Counted from the first letter of the stretch, positions 17,759 through 26,344 are shown. The stretch is DNA of 49,930 nucleotides from Novosphingobium sp. (GCF_025351285.1 NZ_JANXWG010000041.1:1-49930), one strand, 5' to 3'. Made by a program: numbers and translations. Notes: generated from the letters alone by a model not told the origin.

Positions 17759-18158
17759 CGCCATGGCCAATAACACTCGCGGCGGCGCATCGAGCTTTTC
17801 TGTGCTGGGCGCCGACCTCTCGATCAAGGGCAACCTGACCGCCAACGCCGACCTGCACATCGATGGCAAGATCGAGGGCGATGTGGATTGCGCCTCGCTC
17901 GTCCAGGGCGAAACCAGCGCGATCCATGGCGCGATCCGGGCCAAGAGCGCGCGGCTTTCTGGTGCCGTGCACGGTTCTATCGAGGCGAGCGACCTGGTGA
18001 TCCTCAAGTCCGCGCGCATTCACGGCGACGTGGCTTATGATGCTCTTACGATCGAGCAGGGTGCCCAGGTGGACGGCAGGTTCACACACCGCACCAACGG
18101 TGCAAGCACGGCTGCAAAGGCCGAAGATGGCTCGGCCCGGCTGATCCTGGCGAGCTGA
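17712..18158 (+). CDS. Bactofilin
   Basis: A 148-residue cytoskeletal protein of the bactofilin (DUF583) family. The core at about 27-120 is a right-handed beta-helix of short repeats (LGADLSIKGNLTANADLHID, GKIEGDVDCASLVQGET, ARIHGDVAYDALTIEQGAQV), flanked by disordered tails. Bactofilins polymerise without nucleotide and position wall enzymes. The ATG has a good ribosome site (TGGAGG) inside the M23 coding region, and the two genes overlap by 47 bases, so they are co-expressed. A hairpin at 18167-18203 follows the stop. Confidence 0.92.
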   Translation: MFSKKPAPARTTGAGNAMANNTRGGASSFSVLGADLSIKGNLTANADLHIDGKIEGDVDCASLVQGETSAIHGAIRAKSARLSGAVHGSIEASDLVILKSARIHGDVAYDALTIEQGAQVDGRFTHRTNGASTAAKAEDGSARLILAS

Positions 18159-18166
18159 AGCTTCAA

Positions 18167-18203
18167 GAAATGGCGCGGAGGTTGAAGCCCCCGCGCCCAT
18201 TTC
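18167..18203. terminator. Hairpin between convergent bactofilin and rho genes
   Basis: An inverted repeat with arms GAAATGGCGCGGAGG and CCCCCGCGCCCATTTC pairs over about 15 bases, with one bulge and one mismatch, around the loop TTGAAG. It lies between two convergent stops and could end transcription from either side. No strong T-run follows, so efficiency is uncertain. Confidence 0.6.
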
Positions 18204-18204
18204 C

Positions 18205-19461
18205 TTACTGATTCATCGAAGCGAAGAAGTCCTCGTTCGACTTGGAATCCTTGATCTTGTCGAGCAGGAATTCCATCGCGTCGACCGTGCCCATCTGCAT
18301 GAGGATGCGGCGCAGCACCCACATCTTGGCCAGGTGCGCCTTATCGACCAGCAGTTCTTCCTTGCGGGTGCCCGACTTGCCCACGTCGAGCGCGGGGAAG
18401 ATGCGCTTGTCCGCCACCTTGCGGTCGAGGATGATTTCCGAGTTGCCGGTGCCCTTGAACTCTTCGAAAATCACTTCGTCCATGCGGCTGCCGGTGTCGA
18501 TCAGCGCGGTCGCGATGATCGAGAGCGAACCGCCCTCCTCGATGTTGCGAGCGGCGCCGAAGAAGCGCTTGGGCCGCTGCAATGCGTTGGCATCCACGCC
18601 GCCGGTCAGCACCTTGCCCGATGACGGGACCACGGTGTTGTAGGCACGGCCCAAACGCGTGATCGAATCGAGCAGGATGACCACGTCGCGCTTGTGCTCG
18701 ACCAGTCGCTTGGCCTTTTCGATCACCATTTCGGCCACCTGGACGTGACGCGTGGCGGGCTCGTCGAAGGTCGAAGAGATCACCTCGCCCTTCACCGACC
18801 GCTGCATGTCGGTGACTTCCTCGGGCCGTTCGTCGACCAGCAGCACCAGCAGGATCACTTCAGGGTGGTTGTCGGTGATGGCCTTGGCCATGTTCTGCAG
18901 CAGCACCGTTTTACCCGTGCGCGGCGGCGCGACGATCAGCGCGCGCTGGCCCTTGCCTTGCGGGCTGATCAGATCGATCACCCGCGCCGACTTGTCCTTG
19001 ACCGTGGGGTCGAGCGTGTCGAGCCGCAGCCGTTCATCAGGATAAAGCGGGGTGAGGTTGTCGAAGTTGACGCGGTGGCGGACCGCTTCGGGATCGTCGA
19101 AGTTGACGCTGATCAGCTTGACGATCGCGAAATAACGCTCGCCATCACGCGGCGCGCGGATTTCGCCTTCGACGGTATCGCCGGTGCGCAGGCCCCATTT
19201 GCGGACCTGGTTCGGCGAGACGTAAATATCGTCCGGGCCGGCGAGGTAATTGGCCTCGGGACTGCGCAGGAAACCGAAACCATCGGACAGCACTTCGATC
19301 GTGCCGACGCCCATGATCTCCTCACCGTCATCCGCCACTTCCTTGAGGATGGCGAACATCAGGTCCTGGCGGCGCAGCGTCGACGCGCCCTCCACACCCA
19401 GCTCTTCGGCCATTTCGACCAGCTCGGCGGGCTTCTTCTTCTTGAGTTCCTTGAAATGCAT
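18205..19461 (-). CDS. rho: Transcription termination factor Rho
   Basis: A 418-residue hexameric RNA helicase (E. coli 419) that ends untranslated transcripts. In order: the N-terminal helix bundle ([20 protein letters not shown]), an RNA-binding cold-shock-like domain (about 48-125, [20 protein letters not shown]), Walker A at 178-185 (APPRTGKT), Walker B in [18 protein letters not shown] and the C-terminal secondary RNA-binding and arginine-finger region ([20 protein letters not shown]). The start is the ATG at 19459-19461; a GTG at 19497 would add twelve unconserved residues. The upstream 166 bases hold a short inverted repeat (19596-19612). Confidence 0.96.
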   Translation of the reverse strand: MHFKELKKKKPAELVEMAEELGVEGASTLRRQDLMFAILKEVADDGEEIMGVGTIEVLSDGFGFLRSPEANYLAGPDDIYVSPNQVRKWGLRTGDTVEGEIRAPRDGERYFAIVKLISVNFDDPEAVRHRVNFDNLTPLYPDERLRLDTLDPTVKDKSARVIDLISPQGKGQRALIVAPPRTGKTVLLQNMAKAITDNHPEVILLVLLVDERPEEVTDMQRSVKGEVISSTFDEPATRHVQVAEMVIEKAKRLVEHKRDVVILLDSITRLGRAYNTVVPSSGKVLTGGVDANALQRPKRFFGAARNIEEGGSLSIIATALIDTGSRMDEVIFEEFKGTGNSEIILDRKVADKRIFPALDVGKSGTRKEELLVDKAHLAKMWVLRRILMQMGTVDAMEFLLDKIKDSKSNEDFFASMNQ

Positions 19462-19595
19462 GGGTTTTGTGTCCGCAATTGGGGTTTTGCTCACCGGCGG
19501 TCTATCGGGCTTGGGGAAAGCAGACCTTGCTGGCGGCCGCAAAAGGCAGCCAGTCGATGCCGGAATGGGTGCCGAAAAGGCTTGAATTGCTTAGT

Positions 19596-19612
19596 CGCAG
19601 CGGGCCGCTGCG
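19596..19612. repeat. Short perfect inverted repeat upstream of rho
   Basis: CGCAGCGG-G-CCGCTGCG is a perfect 8+8 dyad with one central base, 15 bases past the stop of the small exported protein gene and 134 bases before the rho ATG (both minus strand). On the minus strand it fills the gap after a TTGACG that could be a -35 box, with TAAGCA 17 bases later as a poor -10. It could be a weak terminator of the upstream gene or an operator for rho; neither is proven. Confidence 0.35.
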
Positions 19613-19627
19613 TCAATCAATGTGCGG

Positions 19628-20008
19628 TTACTTGCTTGGTTCGGGCTTCGCGGCTGGGGCAGCAGCCTTGCTCAATGCATCGAGCGCCTTGCCGACCGAA
19701 TCGAGCCGCTGGCTCATCGTCTCGACCTCCTTGGTGCACCGTTCCGCATCGGCGGGAAGCTGCTTCGAGAAATAATCGGGACTTGTGATCAGCGCACTGG
19801 TTTGTGGCGCCAGTTCGGCATCGGGTGAACGGCCATCCGATTTGCCCATGAAATACAGCGCATCGGCCACCATGCCAGCCTGCTCCTCGGCCTTCGATGA
19901 TCCCGCAGCGACCAGGAACATCGTTACGCAGCGCATATCGTCCGAAATGACCACCTTGGATGCTTCCACCGGCACGGCCGCAGCAGCAAGCATGGACAGC
20001 AGGATCAT
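19628..20008 (-). CDS. Small exported protein of unknown function
   Basis: A 126-residue protein that I cannot assign. The first 17 residues (MILLSMLAAAAVPVEAS) look like a short signal peptide. The mature part has cysteines in DDMRCVTMFLVAAGS and DAERCTKEV, about 65 residues apart, which could form a disulfide, a helical middle, and an Ala/Pro/Lys tail (KAAAPAAKPEPSK). A ribosome site AAAGGTTG precedes the ATG. It lies between hemJ (46 bases before it) and rho in the direction of transcription. Confidence 0.7.
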   Translation of the reverse strand: MILLSMLAAAAVPVEASKVVISDDMRCVTMFLVAAGSSKAEEQAGMVADALYFMGKSDGRSPDAELAPQTSALITSPDYFSKQLPADAERCTKEVETMSQRLDSVGKALDALSKAAAPAAKPEPSK

Positions 20009-20054
20009 CGGGCAACCTTTCGCGAATCGCCCGACACGGGCGCAGCGTGCATTT

Positions 20055-20480
20055 TCAAAACGGCTTGACGATCACCAGCACCACGATCAGCGCGGCGGCA
20101 ATACCCGGCACTTCATTAAGCAATCGCAGTCGCTTGCCGGACAGCTTGCGCTCTCCCCGTGCCAGGCTGGCGGCATAGCCTGCCATCCACACGTGATAAG
20201 CGCTCAGCACCAGCACCAGCAGCAACTTGGCGTGGAACCAGCCCTGCGAGAACGCACCGGTGGTCATCGCAAGCGCCAGCCCCAGCACCCACACCACCAC
20301 GAGCGATGGCCACAGGATGATCTTGAGCAGCTTGGCCTCGCGATCGACCCACACCGCATGTTCGGGCGAGGCGGGCGGCGCCTCCTGGTGATAGACGAAG
20401 AACCGCGGGAGCATGAACAGCCCCGCCATCCAGAAGATCACGAAAATGACATGACCGGCCTTGAGCCAGAGATAAACCAT
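20055..20480 (-). CDS. hemJ: Protoporphyrinogen IX oxidase, HemJ type
   Basis: A 141-residue membrane protein with four helices that oxidises protoporphyrinogen IX to protoporphyrin IX, the penultimate step of heme synthesis in bacteria lacking HemG/HemY. The family start is MVYLWLKAGHVIFVIFWMAG with the conserved His10 (heme binding in known HemJ), then LPRFFVYHQE and WFHAKLLLVLVLSAYHVWM with conserved His and Lys, and ending KRLRLLNEVPGIAAALIVVL. An ATG six codons upstream (20498) is possible, but 20480 fits the family start. Proximity to rho is the usual alphaproteobacterial order. A second heme gene, hemB, lies 25 kb away. Confidence 0.88.
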   Translation of the reverse strand: MVYLWLKAGHVIFVIFWMAGLFMLPRFFVYHQEAPPASPEHAVWVDREAKLLKIILWPSLVVVWVLGLALAMTTGAFSQGWFHAKLLLVLVLSAYHVWMAGYAASLARGERKLSGKRLRLLNEVPGIAAALIVVLVIVKPF

Positions 20481-20573
20481 CGCAAGTGCCTGTTGCATAC
20501 CGGGGTGATACCGCCTCTTGCGCGCTGCCGGAAGGCCCGGCTTTTGGCAAGAGCGATTGAGGTGACGTTGACC

Positions 20574-20960
20574 TCAGCTATTTTGCAGCGATTCGGCCAT
20601 CTTCTGCCACAGCATGTTGATAGCCTTCAGTGGCCGCACCATCACCTTGAAATCGACTATCCGCCCTTCGAGATCGAAGCGGATAAGATCGATGCCGTTG
20701 ACCTCGATGCCGTCGATCGTCGCGGTGAATTCAAGGCAAGCCTCGGGGCCATCGACCAGTTCGCGAACGTAAGTGAACCCGGTATCGGCAAACACCTGCC
20801 CCGCAGCGCCCAGATAAAGCATCACTTTAGCACGCCCGACCTGCGGCGTGTGCACCACCGGCGAATGGAACACCGCGTCCTCGGCGATCAGTTCGCGCAG
20901 CAGTTCATCGGGAGTTCCTGCAGCCATTGCGCGGTGCCATGCGGCCAGACCAAGGTTCAT
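20574..20960 (-). CDS. NTF2-like (SnoaL-type) protein
   Basis: A 128-residue single-domain protein with the cone-shaped alpha+beta fold of the NTF2/SnoaL superfamily, recognised from an N-terminal helix (LGLAAWHRAMAAGTPDELLR), AEDAVFHSPVVHTPQVGR, and the later strands LEFTATIDGIEVNGIDLIRF and DLEGRIVDFKVMVRPLKAI. The superfamily includes isomerases, hydratases and binding proteins; no function can be chosen. The ATG at 20958-20960 has an almost ideal ribosome site (AAAAGGAG, six bases away). It is divergent from the beta-hydroxylase gene at 21095. A TGAGGT...ACCTCA dyad (20558-20576) overlaps its stop. Confidence 0.82.
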   Translation of the reverse strand: MNLGLAAWHRAMAAGTPDELLRELIAEDAVFHSPVVHTPQVGRAKVMLYLGAAGQVFADTGFTYVRELVDGPEACLEFTATIDGIEVNGIDLIRFDLEGRIVDFKVMVRPLKAINMLWQKMAESLQNS

Positions 20961-21094
20961 TGCGTTCTCCTTTTGCCAATCGAGCCTCGGCAACACGCGC
21001 ACCGAGTCGCGGCAGATCACCGCGCTACCTTGCACAACGCCATGACACGGCGCAAATCGGAGCTATCCTTTAGACGGCAGGGGCACCGGAACAC

Positions 21095-22234
21095 TTGACG
21101 CAAACGCACTCCGATCCGGTTGCCTCGGGGCTGACCGCGTTGCAGGCACGCGACATGCCCCGCGCCGCCGAACTGCTGCGTGTGGCGGCGCAGACCGTGC
21201 CCGCCGCAGACATGCCCTGGGTTGCGCTGGCCAATGCCGAACTCGCGCTGGGTCAATCCGATGCTGCCGAACAGGCGATCGACCGCCAGCTCGAACGCGC
21301 CATGCGCGACGTGGGCGCCTTGTTGCTGAAGGGGCTGCTGCGCGAGCGTGCCGACGATGCGCGGGCCGCGGTCAGCTTCTATCGTTCGGCCATCGCGCAA
21401 GCCGGTGCGGACGCGAAAGTCCCGCCATCGCTTCAACAATTGCTCACTCACGCGCAGGAATTCCTGGCCCGGGCCGATGGCGAATTCGGCGCATTCCTGT
21501 CCGACAAAATCGGCGGGGACCTGAGCCCGGTCATGGCCGAAGCGCTCGAATTGCTGACCGGACAGCGCCAACTCTATTTCCAGCAGCCATCGGTGTTCTA
21601 CTATCCGGGCCTGGCCCAACGCCGCTTTTTCGATTTCCAGCAATTTCCGTGGCTGGCCGATATGATGACTTTCTTGCCCGCGATGCAAGCAGAACTGGCC
21701 GCCGTTTTGGCCGATGGCACTGCCGGTTTCGATCCTTATGTCCGACGCCAACCGCACCGGCCCGCGCCCAACAATCCGCTGCTCGACAATGAAGCCTGGG
21801 GTGCCTTCCACTTCTGGAAGGACGGCGCGATCGTAGCCGCCAACGCCGATCGCTGTCCTGCAACCATGGCCGCGCTGGCGCTGGCGCCAATGCCGCGCAT
21901 CATGGGCCGCTCTCCCAATGCGCATTGGTCGCGATTGAAGCCGGGCGCGCATATCGCGCCACATTTCGGCATGCTCAATTGCCGGCTGATCTGCCACATT
22001 CCGATCCTGACCGCGCCCGATTGTACGCTGCGGGTGGGAAGCGAGGTCCGCACGTGGGACCCCGGCGTTCCGCTGGTGTTCGATGACAGCATCGAACACG
22101 AAGCGCGCAATGCTGGCGATCAGGAGCGCGTGGTGCTGCTGTTCGAAGTGTGGCGACCCGAAATTCCTGACGCCGATCGCGCCGCAATCGCCCGAATGCT
22201 CGAAGCCATCGGCGATTACGGGCTGGACGCCTGA
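21095..22234 (+). CDS. TPR protein with aspartyl/asparaginyl beta-hydroxylase domain
   Basis: A 379-residue two-domain protein. Residues about 8-130 are TPR-like helical repeats (GLTALQARDMPRAAELLRVA, WVALANAELALGQSDAAEQA). Residues about 195-365 are a 2-oxoglutarate/Fe(II) oxygenase of the aspartyl/asparaginyl beta-hydroxylase family: the iron-binding His in HIAPHFGMLNCRLICHIP, the VFDDSIEHEARN motif with the second His, and a distal Arg (VLLFEVWRPEI). In this family the TPR part often binds a protein substrate, but the bacterial substrate is unknown. The start is TTG at 21095 with GGAAC just upstream. Its stop is three bases from the convergent FMN gene's stop. Confidence 0.86.
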   Translation: MTQTHSDPVASGLTALQARDMPRAAELLRVAAQTVPAADMPWVALANAELALGQSDAAEQAIDRQLERAMRDVGALLLKGLLRERADDARAAVSFYRSAIAQAGADAKVPPSLQQLLTHAQEFLARADGEFGAFLSDKIGGDLSPVMAEALELLTGQRQLYFQQPSVFYYPGLAQRRFFDFQQFPWLADMMTFLPAMQAELAAVLADGTAGFDPYVRRQPHRPAPNNPLLDNEAWGAFHFWKDGAIVAANADRCPATMAALALAPMPRIMGRSPNAHWSRLKPGAHIAPHFGMLNCRLICHIPILTAPDCTLRVGSEVRTWDPGVPLVFDDSIEHEARNAGDQERVVLLFEVWRPEIPDADRAAIARMLEAIGDYGLDA

Positions 22235-22237
22235 CCG

Positions 22238-23851
22238 CTAAGCCCGCCGAAAACTGTCGGTCCGCGCCATCTCCCAGAACCGCCCCAGGCTGGTTGTTCC
22301 GGGATCGCTCAGCAACACTCCGGGTTCGAGGAAGCTGTAGATGCGGTCGACCGGATCGGCGCGCGCTGAATTGAGCCGCTGCATCAGATCGTGAGGCTGG
22401 ATCTGCCACGGGCTGTTGAGCCCCATCGCCACCACCATTTCGCGCAGTGCGTGCAGTGTATGCCGCTGGAAGTTGGCGACGCGAGTGGCCTTGTCCTCGA
22501 CCACCAGCGCGCGTTGGCGCGACGGGTCCTGTGTGGCGACGCCCGTCGGGCAGCGATCGGTATGGCACTTCATCGATTGCACGCAGCCCAGCGCGAACAT
22601 GAACCCGCGCGCGGCATTGCACCAGTCGGCGCCCAGCGCCATGTTCATCGCCAGGCCCGCGCCCGAATGGACCTTGCCCGACGCGCCGAGCCGCACCTTG
22701 TCCTTCAGCCCACAGCCAACCAGCGCATTACGCGCCATGATCAGCCCTTCGCGCAGCGGCATGCCGACGCTATTCGACAATTCGACCGGCGCCGCGCCCG
22801 TCCCGCCCTCGGCCCCGTCGATCACCACGAAATCGAGGTGGATGCCGGTTTCGAGCATCGCTTTGCAGATCGCCAGGAATTCGTGCGGCTGGCCGATGCA
22901 CAGCTTGATCCCGGCTGGCTTCCCGCCCGACAATTCGCGCATCTTTGCTGCGAATTCAACCAGTTCGCGCGGGGTCGAAAACGCGGTATGCGCGGCTGGA
23001 GAGATGCAATCCTGCCCCTCCGGCACGCCGCGCGTCTCGGCGATTTCGCGGGTGACCTTGGGTCCGGGCAGCACGCCGCCATGACCCGGTTTGGCTCCCT
23101 GGCTGAGCTTGATCTCGACCATCTTCACCTGATCGTGCTGCGCGAGATCGGCAAAGCGCGCGGGATCGAACTGCCCCTCCGCATCGCGGCAACTGAAATA
23201 GCCGCTGCCCACTTCCCAGATCAAATCGCCACCGTTCGCGCGATGATGCGGCGATAGACCGCCTTCACCGGTATCGTGCGCGAAATTGCCCTGCTTGGCC
23301 CCAAGGTTTAGCGCGCGGATGGCATTGGCCGAAAGCGCGCCGAAGCTCATCGCCGAGACATTCAACAGCGCCGAGGAATATGGCTTGGCGCATTGCTCGC
23401 CACCAACCTTCAGCCGCCATTCGTCGGGCGCCTTGGCGTTGGGCGAAATCGAATGACCCAACCAGTCGTATTCGTCTGAATAGACATCGAGTTCGGTGCC
23501 GAAGGGATGCGAATCAAGCTCGTTTTTCGCCCGGGCATAGACCAGCGCGCGCTGGTCAATGTTGAAGGGCCGGCCATCGAGATCACCCTCAACGATGTAG
23601 GCGCGCGCAAATGGGCGCAGGTCTTCCATCACCCAGCGCACGCGCGCCAGCAGCGGGTAATTGCGCCGCAACGAATGGCGCGTCTGGAAGAAGTCCCAAA
23701 CCGCCACCAGCAGCAGTGGCACGGCGATGACCAGTCCCCAGCGCATCGGCGGATGAACCAGGCAAACTGCCATGAGCACGAGCAGCGTCAGTGGCAGCAG
23801 GAAACGCGCCGCGATGCCTGCTCCGTCGCGCAAGGGAGTGGAGCTGATCAC
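22238..23851 (-). CDS. FMN-binding glutamate synthase-family protein, membrane-anchored
   Basis: A 537-residue protein resembling the FMN-binding domain of the glutamate synthase large subunit. Two hydrophobic segments (about 15-33 and 38-52) anchor it; the rest is the alpha/beta barrel: SAMSFGALSANAIRALNLGA, GEGGLSPHHRANGGDLIWEV, LSQGAKPGHGGVLPGPKVT, IDGAEGGTGAAPVELSNSVG, and the 3Fe-4S cysteines in GCVQSMKCHTDRCPTGVATQ. The amidotransferase and C-terminal domains of true GltB are missing. Related proteins are often called GltB-like; the reaction in vivo is unproven. The start is GTG, overlapping the hydrolase stop by four bases (GTGA), so the two are coupled. Confidence 0.87.
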   Translation of the reverse strand: MISSTPLRDGAGIAARFLLPLTLLVLMAVCLVHPPMRWGLVIAVPLLLVAVWDFFQTRHSLRRNYPLLARVRWVMEDLRPFARAYIVEGDLDGRPFNIDQRALVYARAKNELDSHPFGTELDVYSDEYDWLGHSISPNAKAPDEWRLKVGGEQCAKPYSSALLNVSAMSFGALSANAIRALNLGAKQGNFAHDTGEGGLSPHHRANGGDLIWEVGSGYFSCRDAEGQFDPARFADLAQHDQVKMVEIKLSQGAKPGHGGVLPGPKVTREIAETRGVPEGQDCISPAAHTAFSTPRELVEFAAKMRELSGGKPAGIKLCIGQPHEFLAICKAMLETGIHLDFVVIDGAEGGTGAAPVELSNSVGMPLREGLIMARNALVGCGLKDKVRLGASGKVHSGAGLAMNMALGADWCNAARGFMFALGCVQSMKCHTDRCPTGVATQDPSRQRALVVEDKATRVANFQRHTLHALREMVVAMGLNSPWQIQPHDLMQRLNSARADPVDRIYSFLEPGVLLSDPGTTSLGRFWEMARTDSFRRA

Positions 23852-24549
23852 GGTACCAGATGCTGCGCAAAGAAGTCGCGCGTGCGCTGGTCAGCCAGTT
23901 GCGCGCCCTCCTCGTCACGGCGCGAACCGAATTCCGCAGCGAACCCATGATCGAGTCCCGCATAATCGTGAAGCGTAACCTTGGGGTGCAACTCGAGATC
24001 ATTGTGGATCGCCTGTTGCGCCTCGGGGCCGACGAAGTGATCGGCGGTCGGGATGTGCAGCATCAGCGGATGGGCGATGGCGTGTGCCTCGTTGAGCATC
24101 TGGTCGATCATGACGCCATAGTAGCCGACCGAAGCGTCGATATCGGTGCGCGCTGCCGCCATGTAAGCCATCCGCCCGCCCAGGCAGTAGCCGACCAGGC
24201 CCACTTTCGCGAAACCGCGATCGCGCTTCAGCCAGTGGATGGCGGCCTCGATGTCCTTCACGCCGAGTTGCGGGTCATACTGGCCGAAATAGCCGAACGC
24301 CTCCTGCATCTGTTCGGGTACATCGGGATCGAGTTCCACGCCGGGCGCGAACCGCCAGAAAATGTCGGGCGCCATCGCGGCATAGCCCAGCGCGGCCCAG
24401 CTTTCGCACTTCGAACGGATACCCGCGTTGACCCCGAAGATTTCCGGGATCACCAGAATTGCCGCCTTGGGCGCCCCGGCCGGAGTCGCCAGGTAACCGG
24501 GGATCGGGCCTTCGCCGTCCATGGCGGGGAAGCTGCAGGTCTCGCCCAT
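23848..24549 (-). CDS. Dienelactone hydrolase-family enzyme
   Basis: A 233-residue alpha/beta hydrolase. The triad fits carboxymethylenebutenolidase: Cys122 (VGYCLGGRMAYMAA), Asp170 (HIPTADHFVGP) and His201 (GLDHGFAAE), with VIPEIFGVNAGIR near the front. Such enzymes open dienelactones in aromatic degradation, but many homologues have other substrates, and no catechol pathway genes are nearby. The start at ATG 24547-24549 has an AGAGGACGAAC ribosome site; a longer open frame to 24786 runs into the divergent DUF6489 gene and is rejected. Confidence 0.88.
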   Translation of the reverse strand: MGETCSFPAMDGEGPIPGYLATPAGAPKAAILVIPEIFGVNAGIRSKCESWAALGYAAMAPDIFWRFAPGVELDPDVPEQMQEAFGYFGQYDPQLGVKDIEAAIHWLKRDRGFAKVGLVGYCLGGRMAYMAAARTDIDASVGYYGVMIDQMLNEAHAIAHPLMLHIPTADHFVGPEAQQAIHNDLELHPKVTLHDYAGLDHGFAAEFGSRRDEEGAQLADQRTRDFFAQHLVP

Positions 24550-24706
24550 TGCGTTCGTCCTCTGTTCGTAAGCCGTTGGTCGATATGAACTGTTCAGCGG
24601 CAGCTTGGCCGGTGCTGTGGACTTTGCCAAGCCTGCATGACAGTCTGTGGTTAGAACCACGGGCCCGAACCACGGCCAAGTGGGCATATTTGCGGGAAGG
24701 TGTCCG

Positions 24707-24991
24707 ATGAAGGTCAATATCGAGATCGAATGCTCCGCCGATGAAGCCCGGCGCTTCATGGGGTTGCCCGACGTGTCCAAGGCCAACGACGTCTATGTCG
24801 ATGCGGTGGCCAAGGCGATGAAGGGCGTTTCCAGCGTCGACCAGTTGCAAGGCTACGCCAAGCAGATCGCTCCGATGGGTGAAATCGGGCTCAAGCTGTT
24901 CCAGCAATTCATGGAAAAGGGCGCGACCGCGGCGATGGGCGGGTTCGCCAATGCGCCAACGCCGAAAAAGCCCGAAGGCAGCGAAGGCTGA
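24707..24991 (+). CDS. DUF6489-family small protein
   Basis: A 94-residue soluble protein (MKVNIEIECSADEARRFMGL, PDVSKANDVYVDAVAKAMKG, MGEIGLKLFQQFMEKGATAA) that I recognise as the family named DUF6489, best known to me from alphaproteobacteria. It starts with a strand and is otherwise helical; the tail NAPTPKKPEGSEG is probably disordered. No function is known. The ribosome site GGAAGG is seven bases before the ATG. It is divergent from the hydrolase gene and 63 bases upstream of mnmE. Confidence 0.75.
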   Translation: MKVNIEIECSADEARRFMGLPDVSKANDVYVDAVAKAMKGVSSVDQLQGYAKQIAPMGEIGLKLFQQFMEKGATAAMGGFANAPTPKKPEGSEG

Positions 24992-25054
24992 CTCACTGGA
25001 CAGTTTAAAGCCGCAGCGCTTCCGTTCGATGGCGTGCGCAGTTAAAGGCCGCTG

Positions 25055-26344
25055 ATGGCCGACACGATCTTTGCGCTTTCATCGGGTGCGCCACCAGCCG
25101 GGGTTGCCGTGATCCGGATCAGCGGCCCTGATGCCGGCGAAGCACTCCAGCGTATCGCCGGCGTTCTGCCCAAGTCGCGCCGCGCAACTTTGCGCAAGCT
25201 GCGTAACCCTGCCGATGGCAGCGAGCTTGATCGCGCGTTGATCCTGTGGATGCCCGGACCATCGAGCGCAACCGGTGAGGACTGCGCTGAACTGCATTTG
25301 CACGGAGGCCGTGCTGTAGTCGCCGCCGTCGAAGCCGTGCTGGGCCATCGGCCTGGTTTGCGCCGCGCCGAGTCAGGCGAGTTCACCCGACGCGCTTTCG
25401 CCAACGGGCTGATCGACCTTGCCGAGGCCGAGGGGCTGGCGGACTTGCTCACGGCCGAAACCGAACTCCAACGGCAGGCAGCGATGGCGATGGCGGGCGG
25501 CGCGCTCTCGCGGCAAGTCGACGAATGGCGCGAACAAGTGCTGGGCTTGTCCGCAGCGATAGAAGCCACGCTCGATTTTTCAGACGAGGGCGAAGTCGGC
25601 GAAGACCTTCCACCGGGCTTCGTTGAACGTTGCGACGCAGTCAGCGCGCAAATCGGCGCATGGCTTGCGCGGCCTCGTGCAGAACCCCTGCGCGAAGGCC
25701 TGCGCGTGGTTCTGGCCGGACCGCCCAACGCCGGAAAATCCACATTGTTCAATGCTTTGGTCGAACACGAAGCAGCCATAACAGCGCCCGAGGCCGGAAC
25801 TACGCGCGACGTTCTGACGTCATCGGTATCGCTAGACGGGCTGCCCTTCGTGTTCATCGACACCGCTGGCTTGCGCGACGACGAGGTGGGCCACGTTGAA
25901 GCGATCGGCATCGGACGTGCCAAAGCCGAAGCCGATCGTGCAGACCTGGTGTTTTGGCTGGGCGGCGAAGGGCAGGGGCCCGATGTCGCATGCTTGTGGG
26001 AAATCAGCGCACAAGCCGATCGAGCCGACCTGCCGGCAAAGATCGATCCGCGCCACCGTGTCTCGGCCATGTCCGGTGCGGGAATGACGGCATTGCGCGG
26101 CGACCTGGTTGCATTCGCACGCAGCGCGCTTCCTCGGCCAGGCAATTCCGCGCTCAATGCACGGCAGCATAGATTGCTGGGGCAAGTCCACGAGTCGCTG
26201 TCGTCACTGTTCGGTGTGAGCGATCCAATCCTTTGTGCGGAAGGCCTCCGCGATGCCCGAAGCGCACTCGATCGGCTGGTCGGGCGAACCGGAGTCGAGG
26301 ACATGCTCGACGCCCTGTTTGGTCGCTTCTGCATCGGCAAGTAG
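25055..26344 (+). CDS. mnmE: tRNA-modification GTPase MnmE
   Basis: A 429-residue protein (E. coli 454) that, with MnmG, installs the carboxymethylaminomethyl group on U34 of some tRNAs. Domains: a folate-binding N-terminal domain (1-115), helical domain (115-215 and 345-429) and an inserted GTPase domain with Walker A at 222-229 (GPPNAGKS), GTTRDV, DTAG at 269-272 and the C-terminal catalytic FCIGK (Cys426). The G4 motif, normally NKxD, reads AQAD (about 330) here, and the insert between G3 and G5 is short; this is unusual. A ribosome site AAAGG precedes the ATG. A perfect parS begins immediately after the TAG. Confidence 0.94.
   Translation: MADTIFALSSGAPPAGVAVIRISGPDAGEALQRIAGVLPKSRRATLRKLRNPADGSELDRALILWMPGPSSATGEDCAELHLHGGRAVVAAVEAVLGHRPGLRRAESGEFTRRAFANGLIDLAEAEGLADLLTAETELQRQAAMAMAGGALSRQVDEWREQVLGLSAAIEATLDFSDEGEVGEDLPPGFVERCDAVSAQIGAWLARPRAEPLREGLRVVLAGPPNAGKSTLFNALVEHEAAITAPEAGTTRDVLTSSVSLDGLPFVFIDTAGLRDDEVGHVEAIGIGRAKAEADRADLVFWLGGEGQGPDVACLWEISAQADRADLPAKIDPRHRVSAMSGAGMTALRGDLVAFARSALPRPGNSALNARQHRLLGQVHESLSSLFGVSDPILCAEGLRDARSALDRLVGRTGVEDMLDALFGRFCIGK

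Noticed and set aside
20558..20576. TGAGGT...ACCTCA dyad as a terminator of the NTF2-like gene
   Set aside because: A six-base stem with a seven-base loop overlaps the stop codon and has no T-run; too weak to call.
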